NCBI RefSeq assembly: GCF_016773205.1
Contig: NZ_JAETWB010000001.1
Span: 372,001 to 436,000, forward strand
From: Belnapia arida
Lineage (GTDB): Bacteria > Pseudomonadota > Alphaproteobacteria > Acetobacterales > Acetobacteraceae
DNA length: 64,000 bases
Reading direction: 5' to 3'
Below are positions 25,714-34,057 of this stretch, piece by piece. The position numbers and the translations under genes are program-made. The notes beneath the pieces were generated by a model that saw only the letters and a list, made by a program, of their open reading frames with translations, did not search any database and was not told the origin of the DNA. Each line of letters begins with the position of its first letter. Within the stretch, counting starts at the first letter, position 1.

Positions 25714-27636
25714 ATGATGCGCTGGCGCCGTTGGGCATTGGGATTGGGCGTGCCGCTGCTGGCGATCGGTGTTTTCGTCGCGCTGTTCCGCTGGGATTGG
25801 CTGATCCCGGTCGTGGAGGCGCAGGCGAGCGCCAAGCTCGGCCGGAAGGTGACGATCGAGCATTTGCATGTCTCGCTCGGCCGGATCACCACGATCAGCG
25901 CCGAGGGGCTGCGGATCGGCAATCCGCCGGGATTCGAAGACGCGCCGCCCTTCGCGGAGGTGCAGCGCGCCAGCCTCGACCTCGATGTTGGCGCCTATAT
26001 TGAGAGCAGCGCCATCGTCATCCCATCGGTGACGCTGGAGCGGCCGCAATTCGAGGTGCTCGGCAAGCCGGATGGCAGCAACAACTACAGCTTCGATCTC
26101 GGCGGCGGTGCATCCACGTCGGGCGGTCTGGGACCGCGCGTAGGCGCGCTGCGGCTGGTGGAGGGCGGGGCGCATGTCGCCATTGCCAAGCTGAAATCGG
26201 ATTTCCGCGTCACAGCCTCCACCGAGGATGTGCCGGATGGGGAGCCGCGGCTCGTTGCCCGGGCGCAGGGCACCTATGCGGCGCAACCGATCACCGCCGA
26301 GTTGCGCGGAGGTGCCATCCTCAACCTGCGGGACCAAGAGCGGCCCTGGCCGATCGGCCTCGACCTTGCAAACGGGCCAACCAAGGTTGGGCTGCGCGGC
26401 ACGGTGCAGGACCCGCTGGCGCTCGCCGGCGCGGATATTCGGCTCGACATCAGCGGGCCGGACATGGCGCTGCTGGCGCCGCTCACCGGGATTGCCATCC
26501 CGGCGACCACGCCCTTCCGCGTCACCGGCAAGCTCGACTATGGCGACCGCGCCTTCCGCTTCTCCGATGTGGAGGGCCGGCTCGGCAGCAGCGACCTCAA
26601 TGGCCGCTTCAGCATCACCCCGGGCGGCGAGCGGCCAGTGCTGGATGCGGATGTCTACTCGCGCCGAGTGGACCTCGCCGATCTCGGCGGCTTTGTCGGC
26701 ACGACGCCGGGGCGGATCGGCACACCGGGACAGACGGCGCAGCAGCGCCAGGCCCTGGTTCGCTCCGAGGCCAACCCGCGCCTGTTGCCGACGCAACCTA
26801 TCAGCATTCCCCGGTTGCGGGCGGCGGATATCCACCTGCGCTACCGGGCAGCTTCCATACAGGGCAAGGGGATGCCCTTCGACAGCCTCAATGTCACCGC
26901 GGATATCGAGGACGGCAATATCCGGCTGCATCCGGTGCAGTTCGGCGTCGGCCGGGGCCGAATCTCCGGCGACTTCACCCTGACGCCGCTGGAGAATGGT
27001 GCGGTGCGGGCTAAGGGCGAACTCGACCTGCGCCGGGTCGACATCTCCCGCCTGTTGCAGGCGGCGGGGGCAGGGGGGGCAGGGACGCTCGGCGGCGTCG
27101 GCAGGATCGACGGTATCGGACGCTCCGTCTCGGAATTGCTTGGCAATGCCAATGGCGAGCTGACCTTGGTGACGGTCGGCGGCAACCTCTCCTCGCTGTT
27201 GGTCGATCTCTCCGGCCTGCAGTTCGGCAACGCGCTACTCTCGGCGCTGGGCATCCCGGCGCGGACCGAGATCGAATGCCTGATCGCGGATTTCGGCCTG
27301 CAGCGCGGTCGGCTTGAGACGCGGACGCTGATGCTGGATACCGACAGTCATGTGGTGACCGGCGGCGGTGTGGCCGGTCTCGGGCGGGAGATCCTGGATC
27401 TCTGGCTGCGCACGCGCAGCAAGACCGTCACGATCGGCTCGCTGCCAGCGCCGATCGGCATCGGCGGCACCTTCAAGAATCCTTCGATCATGCCCGAGCT
27501 GGGCGAGCTGGCAGCGCGTGGCGCTGCGGCGGTCGGCCTCGGACTGATCTTCCCGCCGCTCGCGCTGCTGCCGACCATCCAGCTCGGCGTCGGCGAGAAC
27601 AACCAGTGCGAGCGGCTGACGCGCCGCGCCGGCTGA
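25714..27636 (+). CDS. AsmA-like inner-membrane-anchored protein
   Basis: A 640-residue protein. The N-terminal anchor (ALGLGVPLLAIGVFVALFRW) is followed by the AsmA-type repeating beta structure, with IEHLHVSLGRITTISAEGLR near the start. Conserved C-terminal AsmA segments are LLGNANGELTLVTVGG, RGRLETRTLMLDTDSHVVTG and LWLRTRSKTVTIGSLPAPIG. The family bridges inner and outer membranes and is linked to lipid transport and envelope assembly. GGAGGT precedes ATGs at 25714 and 25717. It ends in TGA directly abutting the stop of the convergent PsiF-like gene (TGATCA). Confidence 0.9.
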   Translation: MMRWRRWALGLGVPLLAIGVFVALFRWDWLIPVVEAQASAKLGRKVTIEHLHVSLGRITTISAEGLRIGNPPGFEDAPPFAEVQRASLDLDVGAYIESSAIVIPSVTLERPQFEVLGKPDGSNNYSFDLGGGASTSGGLGPRVGALRLVEGGAHVAIAKLKSDFRVTASTEDVPDGEPRLVARAQGTYAAQPITAELRGGAILNLRDQERPWPIGLDLANGPTKVGLRGTVQDPLALAGADIRLDISGPDMALLAPLTGIAIPATTPFRVTGKLDYGDRAFRFSDVEGRLGSSDLNGRFSITPGGERPVLDADVYSRRVDLADLGGFVGTTPGRIGTPGQTAQQRQALVRSEANPRLLPTQPISIPRLRAADIHLRYRAASIQGKGMPFDSLNVTADIEDGNIRLHPVQFGVGRGRISGDFTLTPLENGAVRAKGELDLRRVDISRLLQAAGAGGAGTLGGVGRIDGIGRSVSELLGNANGELTLVTVGGNLSSLLVDLSGLQFGNALLSALGIPARTEIECLIADFGLQRGRLETRTLMLDTDSHVVTGGGVAGLGREILDLWLRTRSKTVTIGSLPAPIGIGGTFKNPSIMPELGELAARGAAAVGLGLIFPPLALLPTIQLGVGENNQCERLTRRAG

Positions 27637-27843
27637 TCAGGACGCGGCGCGGCCGGAAAGGCAGGTCTTCATGAAGTCGCGCCGCGGCTGACCGCGCAGC
27701 TGCTGGCCGGAGGCCTGGGTGGAGCAGCTCCGCATCTTCGCCTGTTGGGCGCGCTGGGCGGGGCTCGGCTCGCGTTGTTGGGCGGCGGCCTCGGCGAGGC
27801 TGGGTGCCAGGGTGAGGACAAGGGTCAGGGCCAGCCATCGCAT
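27637..27843 (-). CDS. PsiF-like small secreted protein
   Basis: A 68-residue protein with a signal peptide (MRWLALTLVLTLAPSLAEAA). One PsiF repeat follows: RAQQAKMRSCSTQASGQQLR and RRDFMKTCLSG. The two Cys and the K-x-C spacing are typical of the PsiF repeat. E. coli PsiF is induced by phosphate starvation and has no known activity. An in-frame extension upstream lacks sense as a leader, so I start at 27843. It is convergent with the AsmA-like gene. Confidence 0.8.
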   Translation of the reverse strand: MRWLALTLVLTLAPSLAEAAAQQREPSPAQRAQQAKMRSCSTQASGQQLRGQPRRDFMKTCLSGRAAS

Positions 27844-27907
27844 CGCATCGTCTTCGCAACGAATGGTGATGGGGTGCCATGGCTGGTGGCCAAGTTCAAC
27901 CGAAAAA

Positions 27908-28522
27908 TCAGGCGGGCATGGCGCCGGTATAAGGCTTCGCACCTGCGCCGGGGCGGCCGAAGCCGGTCTGGAAAGCACGGTAGTCGGCATCGGAGGGGCG
28001 GTCCCGCTCGGTAAGCGGCTTGCCGTCGGTGTCGCGAAGGATGGTGCCTCCCTTCAGCTTGTGGACCTCTGTGACGATGGGCGGCTTGGCATCGAGCAGC
28101 GCATGGCCAAGCTCATGCAGGATGCAATTGGCAACCACCCATTCCGCATCCGGCGTTGCATTGCCGCGCTGGACGCCGCCCTGGACGATCTGGCGCATGT
28201 AGACCTCGCAGATCACCGCCTGTTCCGCCGTGCTGAACAGGGTGGAGCCGGCGGGGCCGAGCGCCAGGTCCCCGGTTGCCTTCGAGGCGACGATACTCTC
28301 CTTCGCCGTGGTCAGCAGGTAGCAGACGAAGTCGCGCAGCTTCGGCTGGCCGGCCTTGCCCTCCCAGGTGACGCTGACGCTGCCGAAGGCCGCGACGCCG
28401 TTGACGATGGTGGAGAAATAACCCTGAAGGGCAGCGGCGCAGGCACGACGCTTCGTCTCGTCGAAAAGGCCTTCGAGATCGCCGGCCTTGTTGACGAGAT
28501 AGACGGTCAGCGTCTCGGCCAT
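27908..28522 (-). CDS. Putative zinc metalloprotease-like protein (HELGH motif)
   Basis: A 204-residue protein with no signal peptide. Residues 136-140 are HELGH in the context ANCILHELGHALLDAKPP, a zincin-type HExxH site; His154 (TEVHKLKGG) could be the third ligand. The N-terminal half (MAETLTVYLVNKAGDLEGLF) is not recognised. A C-terminal tail rich in Pro and Gly follows. I assign no family. The motif, its hydrophobic lead-in and the conserved spacing support a metal-dependent hydrolase, but activity is unproven. Confidence 0.6.
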   Translation of the reverse strand: MAETLTVYLVNKAGDLEGLFDETKRRACAAALQGYFSTIVNGVAAFGSVSVTWEGKAGQPKLRDFVCYLLTTAKESIVASKATGDLALGPAGSTLFSTAEQAVICEVYMRQIVQGGVQRGNATPDAEWVVANCILHELGHALLDAKPPIVTEVHKLKGGTILRDTDGKPLTERDRPSDADYRAFQTGFGRPGAGAKPYTGAMPA

Positions 28523-28658
28523 GCAGTCCTCCTCGATCCGGGGCTGATTGTAATCGGAGCGGATGGAACTCCAGCCCTCACCGTCTCGCGAAACTTCGCG
28601 AGCCGAAGGCGGGCACGCGGCTTGCTAACGTCGCCAGGGCCAAGGATAGAGGATTGCG

Positions 28659-28859
28659 ATGGAACCCGATCAGGTAACCATAGAGGCGATCACCCGATGG
28701 GGCGGCATCGTCCTGCCCAATAAGGCGGCGCGGATCGGCCTCGCCGACAATGCGGCGCTGATCGCGGAGCTTGAGGCGCTGCGCGGCACGATGGGATTCG
28801 AGGAGGAGCCGAGCGGCTTCGATGCTGCGCTGCGCGATTGCAAGGAGCCCAGCCGATGA
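28659..28859 (+). CDS. Small protein paired with amidase (GatC/AtzG-like partner candidate)
   Basis: A 66-residue acidic protein (MEPDQVTIEAITRWGGIVLP; ELEALRGTMGFEEEPSGFDA). Its stop overlaps the amidase start (ATGA), so the two are co-translated. Small GatC- or AtzG-type subunits commonly sit directly before amidase-signature enzymes and stabilise them. The helical middle (NAALIAELEALRG) and acidic Phe-containing tail fit that pattern. The assignment is from position and size rather than a clear motif. Confidence 0.6.
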   Translation: MEPDQVTIEAITRWGGIVLPNKAARIGLADNAALIAELEALRGTMGFEEEPSGFDAALRDCKEPSR

Positions 28860-30280
28860 ACGCCCCCGTCGCCGCCGACCTCGCCTTCCTCTCCATGACC
28901 GAGGCGGCGGATGCCTTCGCTGCGGGCGAGGTGACGGCCACTGCGCTGGCGGAGGCCTGCCTCGCCCGAATCGCAGCGCAGGACGGCGTGGTGAACAGCG
29001 TCATCCGCCTCGACAGCGGGGCGGCACTGGAGGCCGCCGCCGCGGCGGATGCGGCGCGGCGGGCGGGGCGGCGACTTGGCAAGCTTGCGGGCGTGCCGAT
29101 GATGCATAAGGACATGTACTACCGTGCCGGAAAGGTGAGCAGCTGCGGCTCCCGCATTCGCCGCGACTTTCGGCCGGCGGCGACGGCGACGGTGCTGGAG
29201 CGGCTGGATGCCGCAGGCGCCGTCGACATGGGCACGCTGAACATGGCCGAGTTCGCGCAGAACCCGACCGGCCATAACCGGCATTTCGGCGACTGTCACA
29301 ACCCCTGGAGTCCGGCCTACTGCACGGGCGGCTCCTCCTCGGGCTCCGGCGCGGGCGTGGCGGCGCGCTTCTTCTACGCGGCGCTCGGCTCCGATACCGG
29401 CGGGTCGATCCGCCTGCCGGCGACGCTCTGCGGCGTGACGGGGCTGAAGCCGACGCAGACGCGCGTCTCGCGGGCAGGAGTGATGCCGCTCTCCTTCTCC
29501 TGCGACAATGTCGGCCCTCTGGTGCGGACGGCGCGCGATGCGGCGCGCTTCCTCGCCGTGACGGCGGGACAGGACCCACGCGACCCCACCAGTGCGCGCG
29601 AGGCGGTGCCGGATTACGAGGCAGCGCTGACCGGCGACATCCGCGGCATGCGCATCGCGGTCTGCGAGACCTGGTTCCTTGAGGGGGCCGATGCGCCGGT
29701 GGTCGCGGCCTTCGAGGCGGCGCTCGATGCGCTGCGGGCGCGGGGCGCGGTCGTCACCCGCATCGCCGTGCCGTCGCTGCGCGCGATCAATGCCTATACG
29801 GCACTGGTCAGCCGCGTCGAAGGGGCGGCGATCCATGCCAATTGGATGCGCGAGCACCCCGGCGACTACGCCATCCATCTCAGTGCGCGGCTTTATGGCG
29901 GCTATGCCTTTCCCGCGCATCTCTATGTCGAGGCGCTGTCGCGGCGCGGATCCTTGCTGCGGCAATTCGTCACCGAGGCGCTGACCGGGCATGACCTGGT
30001 GGCGACGCCGACGCTGCGGACGCGGGTGCCGACGCTGGCCGAGACGGATATCGACGCCGACCCGGCCAACTGGTCGCGCTTCATGGCGGTGTCCGCCAAT
30101 ACGCGGCCCTTCAACTATCTCGGCCTGCCGGCGATCAGCGTGCCTTGCGGCTTCGATGACCGGGGCCTGCCGATTGGACTTCAACTGGCGGGGCGGCCCT
30201 TCGCCGAGGCGACGGTGCTGCGCGCGGCGGACGCCTTCCAGCAGGAAACGGGCTGGCACCGCAAGGCGCCAGCCCTCTAG
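28856..30280 (+). CDS. Amidase signature family hydrolase
   Basis: A 474-residue amidase. The Ser-cisSer-Lys triad is visible: Lys in GVPMMHKDMYYRAGKVSSCG, the cis-Ser region in YCTGGSSSGSGAGVAARFF, and the nucleophile Ser in ALGSDTGGSIRLPATLCGVT. The start at MNAPVAADLAFLSM overlaps the small protein stop. The enzyme hydrolyses an amide or carbamate; the substrate is unknown, and there are no GatB-like partners, so a role in Gln-tRNA formation is unlikely. Confidence 0.9.
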   Translation: MNAPVAADLAFLSMTEAADAFAAGEVTATALAEACLARIAAQDGVVNSVIRLDSGAALEAAAAADAARRAGRRLGKLAGVPMMHKDMYYRAGKVSSCGSRIRRDFRPAATATVLERLDAAGAVDMGTLNMAEFAQNPTGHNRHFGDCHNPWSPAYCTGGSSSGSGAGVAARFFYAALGSDTGGSIRLPATLCGVTGLKPTQTRVSRAGVMPLSFSCDNVGPLVRTARDAARFLAVTAGQDPRDPTSAREAVPDYEAALTGDIRGMRIAVCETWFLEGADAPVVAAFEAALDALRARGAVVTRIAVPSLRAINAYTALVSRVEGAAIHANWMREHPGDYAIHLSARLYGGYAFPAHLYVEALSRRGSLLRQFVTEALTGHDLVATPTLRTRVPTLAETDIDADPANWSRFMAVSANTRPFNYLGLPAISVPCGFDDRGLPIGLQLAGRPFAEATVLRAADAFQQETGWHRKAPAL

Positions 30281-30290
30281 ACCCATGGCT

Positions 30291-30308
30291 CCGCCCCTCG
30301 CGGGGCGG
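30291..30308. terminator. Bidirectional hairpin between amidase and secreted esterase genes
   Basis: CCGCCCC (30291-30297) and GGGGCGG (30302-30308) form a 7-bp all-GC stem with a TCGC loop, midway between two convergent genes. No T-run follows on either side. Confidence 0.5.
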
Positions 30309-30325
30309 GGCCGGTCGTGGCCGGC

Positions 30326-32053
30326 TCAGACGAAGAGCGTGTCGGCCACGGCCAGGTTCGTGACGTACGGCAGGAAGACGTTCTCCGCCGTCGCGTCGAA
30401 AATGACGAGCGTGCCGGAGACGCCGCCCTCGCTCGCCGCGACCATGTGCATCGTGGCCTTGTCGAAGCCCTCGAACTTCAGCTTGTCGGTGCCGGCGGTG
30501 AAGTTGGCGATCACCATGTCGCCGTCGCCATGCTGCACGGTGAAGACATCCTTGCCCGTCGTGCCGCTGAAGGTGGCGCCGAGCCCGTCCGCCGTCTTGG
30601 TGAAGCGGAAGTCGTCCGGGCCGTTAATGTTGAAGACGGAGTAGTGCTTACCGAGGGTCGCGTCGTTGAAGCTGGCATCCTCGACATAGAGGTTGCGGTC
30701 GCCGCCAGGGCCCGCGGCGTCGTTCAGGAAGCGGACGGTCAGCTTGTGATCGCCGGTGCTCCAGTCGCCTTTGACGGTGAGCTTGTCCTCATTGCCCGAG
30801 CCATGCAGTGCGCCTGCCGTCAGCGTGCCGCCGATCTGCTTGCCGTCGACGAATACGCTGTACTGCGCATTGCCCTGCCAGGCATCCTGGCTGACCTTCA
30901 GCACCAGGCTGTCGGCGCCGGCGCCGATGGTCTTCACCACGGCGGTGCCCGTGCCGGCTCCCGGGCCGGGGCTCGGGGCCGGAGCGGCGGCGCCGTCGGT
31001 GAAGGCGAAGTCGACCGGGCCATTCCTCAGCAGGTCGGCGGTGCCCTTGGCGAGCGCCTTGCCGTTGTAGGTGATGCCGTCGACATGGAGGTTGCGGTCG
31101 GTCGCGGCAGAGCCGCCCCAGGCATCGTTGAGGAAGTTGACCGTCACCTTGTGCGCGCCAGTCGCCCAGTCACCCTTCACGGTGATGATATCGTCCTGGC
31201 CGGCGGCATGCGAGGCGCGGGCGGTCTGCGTGCCGCCGATCTGCTTGCCGTCGACGCTGATCGTGTATTGCGCGCTGCCGTTCCAGGAGTCCTGGCTGAT
31301 CTTGAGCACGAGGCTGTCGGATCCGGAGCCGATGGTCTTGACGATGCCATCGTCCGGGGCGGGCTTCGGCGGCGTCGGCACGGGCGGCTTCGGAGTGGGT
31401 GTCGAGCCCGAGCCCTTGGCGAGATCGGAGACGATGCCCTTCATGGAGTCGGCCAGCCGGTCGGCGACGAGCATGGCGTCCTGCTGGCCCATGTGGCTGC
31501 TATGGGCATAGCCGTCGCCGTCCATGCGGAGGCCGTTCATCGCCGTGCTGTCGAAACTGGCGTTGAAGGAGGGGTCGGCCGAGAGCTGGCGCATGCCGGC
31601 CTGGATGTTGGCCGGGCTGTTCCCCTGGGCGTAGGCGTAGGGGACATAGGTGAAGACATAGGGCGTGGTCGATGCGTCCTGGCCGAGCGCGGACCGCACC
31701 ATCGCGGCGTCGGTCTTCACTTCGGAAACCCAGGTCGCCGTCGTCACGCCGCCGGTGTTGCCATCATACTCGTTGTGCATCCATAGCGTGACGGTCGGGT
31801 TGTCCTTGATGTCGGCCGGCTCGGCCTTCACGTAGTTCAGCAGGCCCTGCTGCTGGCCGTCGGTGTCCCATTTGAGGAAGGCGGTGCCGGAATAGATCGT
31901 CGAATTCTTGTCGCCATAATGCTGGATGAGGTTGACGTTGACACCCGGCAGGTTGGCCTCGAGTTGCTTCTCGAGATCCCGCGCCCCGCCATTGGCGACG
32001 AACAGGAGCGCGTTGCTCTGGCCGCGGATGAGGATGTTCACGTCGGTCGTCAT
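30326..32053 (-). CDS. Secreted SGNH hydrolase with two carbohydrate-binding-like domains and type I secretion-like C-terminus
   Basis: A 575-residue protein. Residues 1-210 resemble an SGNH/SASA carbohydrate esterase: GQSN with the Ser at residues 11-14, and SSHMGQ at 185-190 as a possible Asp/His block. A Pro-rich linker (about 216-234) leads to two near-copies of a CBM60-like beta domain at about 237-352 and 372-486, each with KQIGGT, VKGDW and FLNDA. The C-terminus (VFTVQHGDGDMVIANFTAGT through the Phe/Val end DTLFV) looks like the end of an RTX/type I secreted protein. There is no N-terminal signal peptide, which fits type I export. No T1SS genes are in the window. I start at the ATG at 32053; a 13-residue upstream extension is possible. 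Confidence 0.75.
   Translation of the reverse strand: MTTDVNILIRGQSNALLFVANGGARDLEKQLEANLPGVNVNLIQHYGDKNSTIYSGTAFLKWDTDGQQQGLLNYVKAEPADIKDNPTVTLWMHNEYDGNTGGVTTATWVSEVKTDAAMVRSALGQDASTTPYVFTYVPYAYAQGNSPANIQAGMRQLSADPSFNASFDSTAMNGLRMDGDGYAHSSHMGQQDAMLVADRLADSMKGIVSDLAKGSGSTPTPKPPVPTPPKPAPDDGIVKTIGSGSDSLVLKISQDSWNGSAQYTISVDGKQIGGTQTARASHAAGQDDIITVKGDWATGAHKVTVNFLNDAWGGSAATDRNLHVDGITYNGKALAKGTADLLRNGPVDFAFTDGAAAPAPSPGPGAGTGTAVVKTIGAGADSLVLKVSQDAWQGNAQYSVFVDGKQIGGTLTAGALHGSGNEDKLTVKGDWSTGDHKLTVRFLNDAAGPGGDRNLYVEDASFNDATLGKHYSVFNINGPDDFRFTKTADGLGATFSGTTGKDVFTVQHGDGDMVIANFTAGTDKLKFEGFDKATMHMVAASEGGVSGTLVIFDATAENVFLPYVTNLAVADTLFV
30596..31345 (-). repeat. Tandem duplicated carbohydrate-binding-like domain within the esterase gene
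   Basis: Two coding copies, about 31345-30998 and 30940-30596 (minus strand), encode paralogous domains. Shared blocks are SDSLVLKISQDSWNGSAQYT versus ADSLVLKVSQDAWQGNAQYS, then VDGKQIGGT, TVKGDW, TGAHKVTV/TGDHKLTV and FLNDA. A Pro/Gly-rich linker (APAPSPGPGAGTGT) separates them. This is an internal duplication, consistent with raised carbohydrate avidity. Confidence 0.8.
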
Positions 32054-32148
32054 CGTTCCGTCCGTTCTGCCCCGCAAAATGGGGCGGCCCACGGAGGGCC
32101 CTGTGGAAGAGGCCCTCTGGCCTCCGGGAATGTTCCGGACGCCAAATC

Positions 32149-32164
32149 CTCACGGCGCCGTGAG
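32149..32164. promoter_or_regulatory. Perfect palindrome in the esterase leader region
   Basis: CTCACGGCGCCGTGAG is a perfect 16-base palindrome 96 bases upstream of the esterase start. It lies between an unusually AT-rich promoter-like stretch (about 32167-32203) and a leader with two further inverted repeats (32094-32117, arms GAGGGCC/GGCCCTC; 32069-32085, arms GCCCC/GGGGC). It could be an operator or, in RNA, the first of three stems. Confidence 0.4.
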
Positions 32165-32263
32165 TGTTGGTATATCGTATTCACGGAATTTTGCACATTA
32201 AATCGCTCTGTGGTTGAGAGTTTGCCAAGAAACCTCTCACCCTCGAGGTCCAGATCCTCCTCG

Positions 32264-33874
32264 TCAGCCGCGCAAGGCTTTGATCTGGCTTGGATAGCTT
32301 GCCGGATCGACTCGTACGTCGAGCAGCACCGTGCCGGATGCTGCAAGTGCGACGGCGAGGGCCGCACGGTATTCCAACTCGTTGCAGGCCCGTAGGCCGG
32401 TGCCGCCCAGCGCCGTGAAGGCTGCGGCGAAATCGGCCTCCGGCCAGCCCAGTGCCGCCTCCGGGATGCTGCGACCGTCTTTCTTGATGTCGATCAGCGA
32501 GAGCGTCGCGTCGTTGAAGACGATGATGGTGAGGCGGGTGCCGAGCACCGCCGCTGTGGCCAGCTCGCCGAGCGCCATCAGCAGCCCGCCGTCCCCGGTG
32601 AAGGCGATGGCGCCGCGCGCCGGATCCTGCATCGCCGCGGCGATGCCGGCCGGGAGCGCAAAGCCCATGGTGGCGAGGCCGTTCGAGATCAGCAGGTCGC
32701 CGGGGCGCCTGGCCTCCCAGAAGCTGGTGCAGGGAAACATATGGGCCCCTGCGTCGACGGCGATGCGCGGCTCGGCCCCGGCCTCGCGGCAGGCGAGCTG
32801 GGCGAGTTCCACCACCGCCTGGGGCGAGAGGCCCCGATTGCCGCTCGGGCCGTTGCCGAGCGACTCGCGCCAGCGGCGGCGGTGCCCGGCGATGGCCTCC
32901 GGCGCCCAGGCGCTGCGCGGCGCCTCCAACGCGACAAGGGCCGGGGCGAGGGGGCCGTGCAGCGCCACCTCCGGCGCGCGGTAGGCCAGCGGTCGCGGCG
33001 CCGTCGCCAGCTCGATGACGGGCGCGGCGTAGCGCCAAGCCTGCGGGATGAACTCCACCGGATCGGCGCCGGCAAGCAGGATGCAGTCCGCCTCGGACAG
33101 GACCGGCGCCTCGGCGGCGCCGCCGGTGAAGACGCCGGCGAAGAGCGGATCGGCATCGGGCACCACGCCCTTGGCTTTGTAGGTCACCAGGGCAGGGCAG
33201 CCGAGCCGGGCGATCAGGTCGCGGAGCGCGGCGCAGGCGGCGGGCTCCGTGGCCTCCAGCCCCGCGACCAGCACCGGGCGGCGGGCGGCAGAGAGGATTC
33301 GGTTCGCTTCGGCGAGGGCCGCGCCCGGGGCGAAGCCAGGCGGCGCGGCACCGGCGATCGGCGGGGGCAGGGCGGGGGCGCGGGCCGCAGCCGCGGAGAG
33401 CTCCAGCAGCACCGGGCCGCGCGGTGCCTGCATGGCAAGGGCGAGGAGGCTCGCGGCCATCACCCCGGCGGCGGCGCCCGGTTCCACCGCACGCGCCGCT
33501 CCCTTGGTCACCGGCGCCAGCAGCGCGGCTTGGTCGAAGAACTGGTGGTCGGCGAAGGCGCGCTCGGCGCCGGTGAAGCCATCGGCCAGCAGCAGCACCG
33601 GGGCGCGGTCGAGACTTGCCTGGGCCATGCCGTTGGCGGCGTTGGAGACGCCGGGGCCGCGCGTCACCAGGGCGACCCCGGGCAGGCCGGTCAGCTCCGC
33701 CTCGGTCGCCGCCATGATGACGGCGGCCGTCTCCTGCCGCGCCAGCACGAAGCGGATGCCGCGCGCCTCCGCCGCCTCGATCAGCGCAAGGCTCGATCCG
33801 CCGCCGGGCACGCCATGGATGCGCTCCACCCCTGCCGCCGCCAAAGCCGCGGCCACCGCCTCCGCACCTGTCAT
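32264..33874 (-). CDS. Thiamine diphosphate-dependent enzyme (acetolactate synthase-like)
   Basis: A 536-residue TPP enzyme. It starts MTGAEAVAAALAAAGVERIH, with the cofactor-activating Glu in VLARQETAAVIMAATEAELT. The TPP/Mg motif is AIAFTGDGGLLMALGELATA to FNDATLSLIDIKK (GDG...N). It has the three-domain layout of acetolactate synthase, benzoylformate decarboxylase and similar decarboxylases. No small regulatory ilvN-type subunit is adjacent, so biosynthetic acetolactate synthase is unlikely and a catabolic 2-oxoacid decarboxylase is more plausible. The exact reaction is open. A far longer upstream frame opposes the ATP-grasp gene and is not real. Confidence 0.85.
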   Translation of the reverse strand: MTGAEAVAAALAAAGVERIHGVPGGGSSLALIEAAEARGIRFVLARQETAAVIMAATEAELTGLPGVALVTRGPGVSNAANGMAQASLDRAPVLLLADGFTGAERAFADHQFFDQAALLAPVTKGAARAVEPGAAAGVMAASLLALAMQAPRGPVLLELSAAAARAPALPPPIAGAAPPGFAPGAALAEANRILSAARRPVLVAGLEATEPAACAALRDLIARLGCPALVTYKAKGVVPDADPLFAGVFTGGAAEAPVLSEADCILLAGADPVEFIPQAWRYAAPVIELATAPRPLAYRAPEVALHGPLAPALVALEAPRSAWAPEAIAGHRRRWRESLGNGPSGNRGLSPQAVVELAQLACREAGAEPRIAVDAGAHMFPCTSFWEARRPGDLLISNGLATMGFALPAGIAAAMQDPARGAIAFTGDGGLLMALGELATAAVLGTRLTIIVFNDATLSLIDIKKDGRSIPEAALGWPEADFAAAFTALGGTGLRACNELEYRAALAVALAASGTVLLDVRVDPASYPSQIKALRG

Positions 33875-34057
33875 CGCTTCCACCCTTCCGGAACGAGGCG
33901 ATCCTAGGGCTGCCCTCCGCTGGCGCCAAAATCGCCGTGATCCGGGTGGGGCTGGCCATGGGTTGGGCAGAACGGTGGCGGGGCGGGCAAAACATCGCGG
34001 CGGGGCGCTTGCGGCGGAGCCACGGTCCGTGCTGCTTTTGTGGAACGGGAACGCAGA

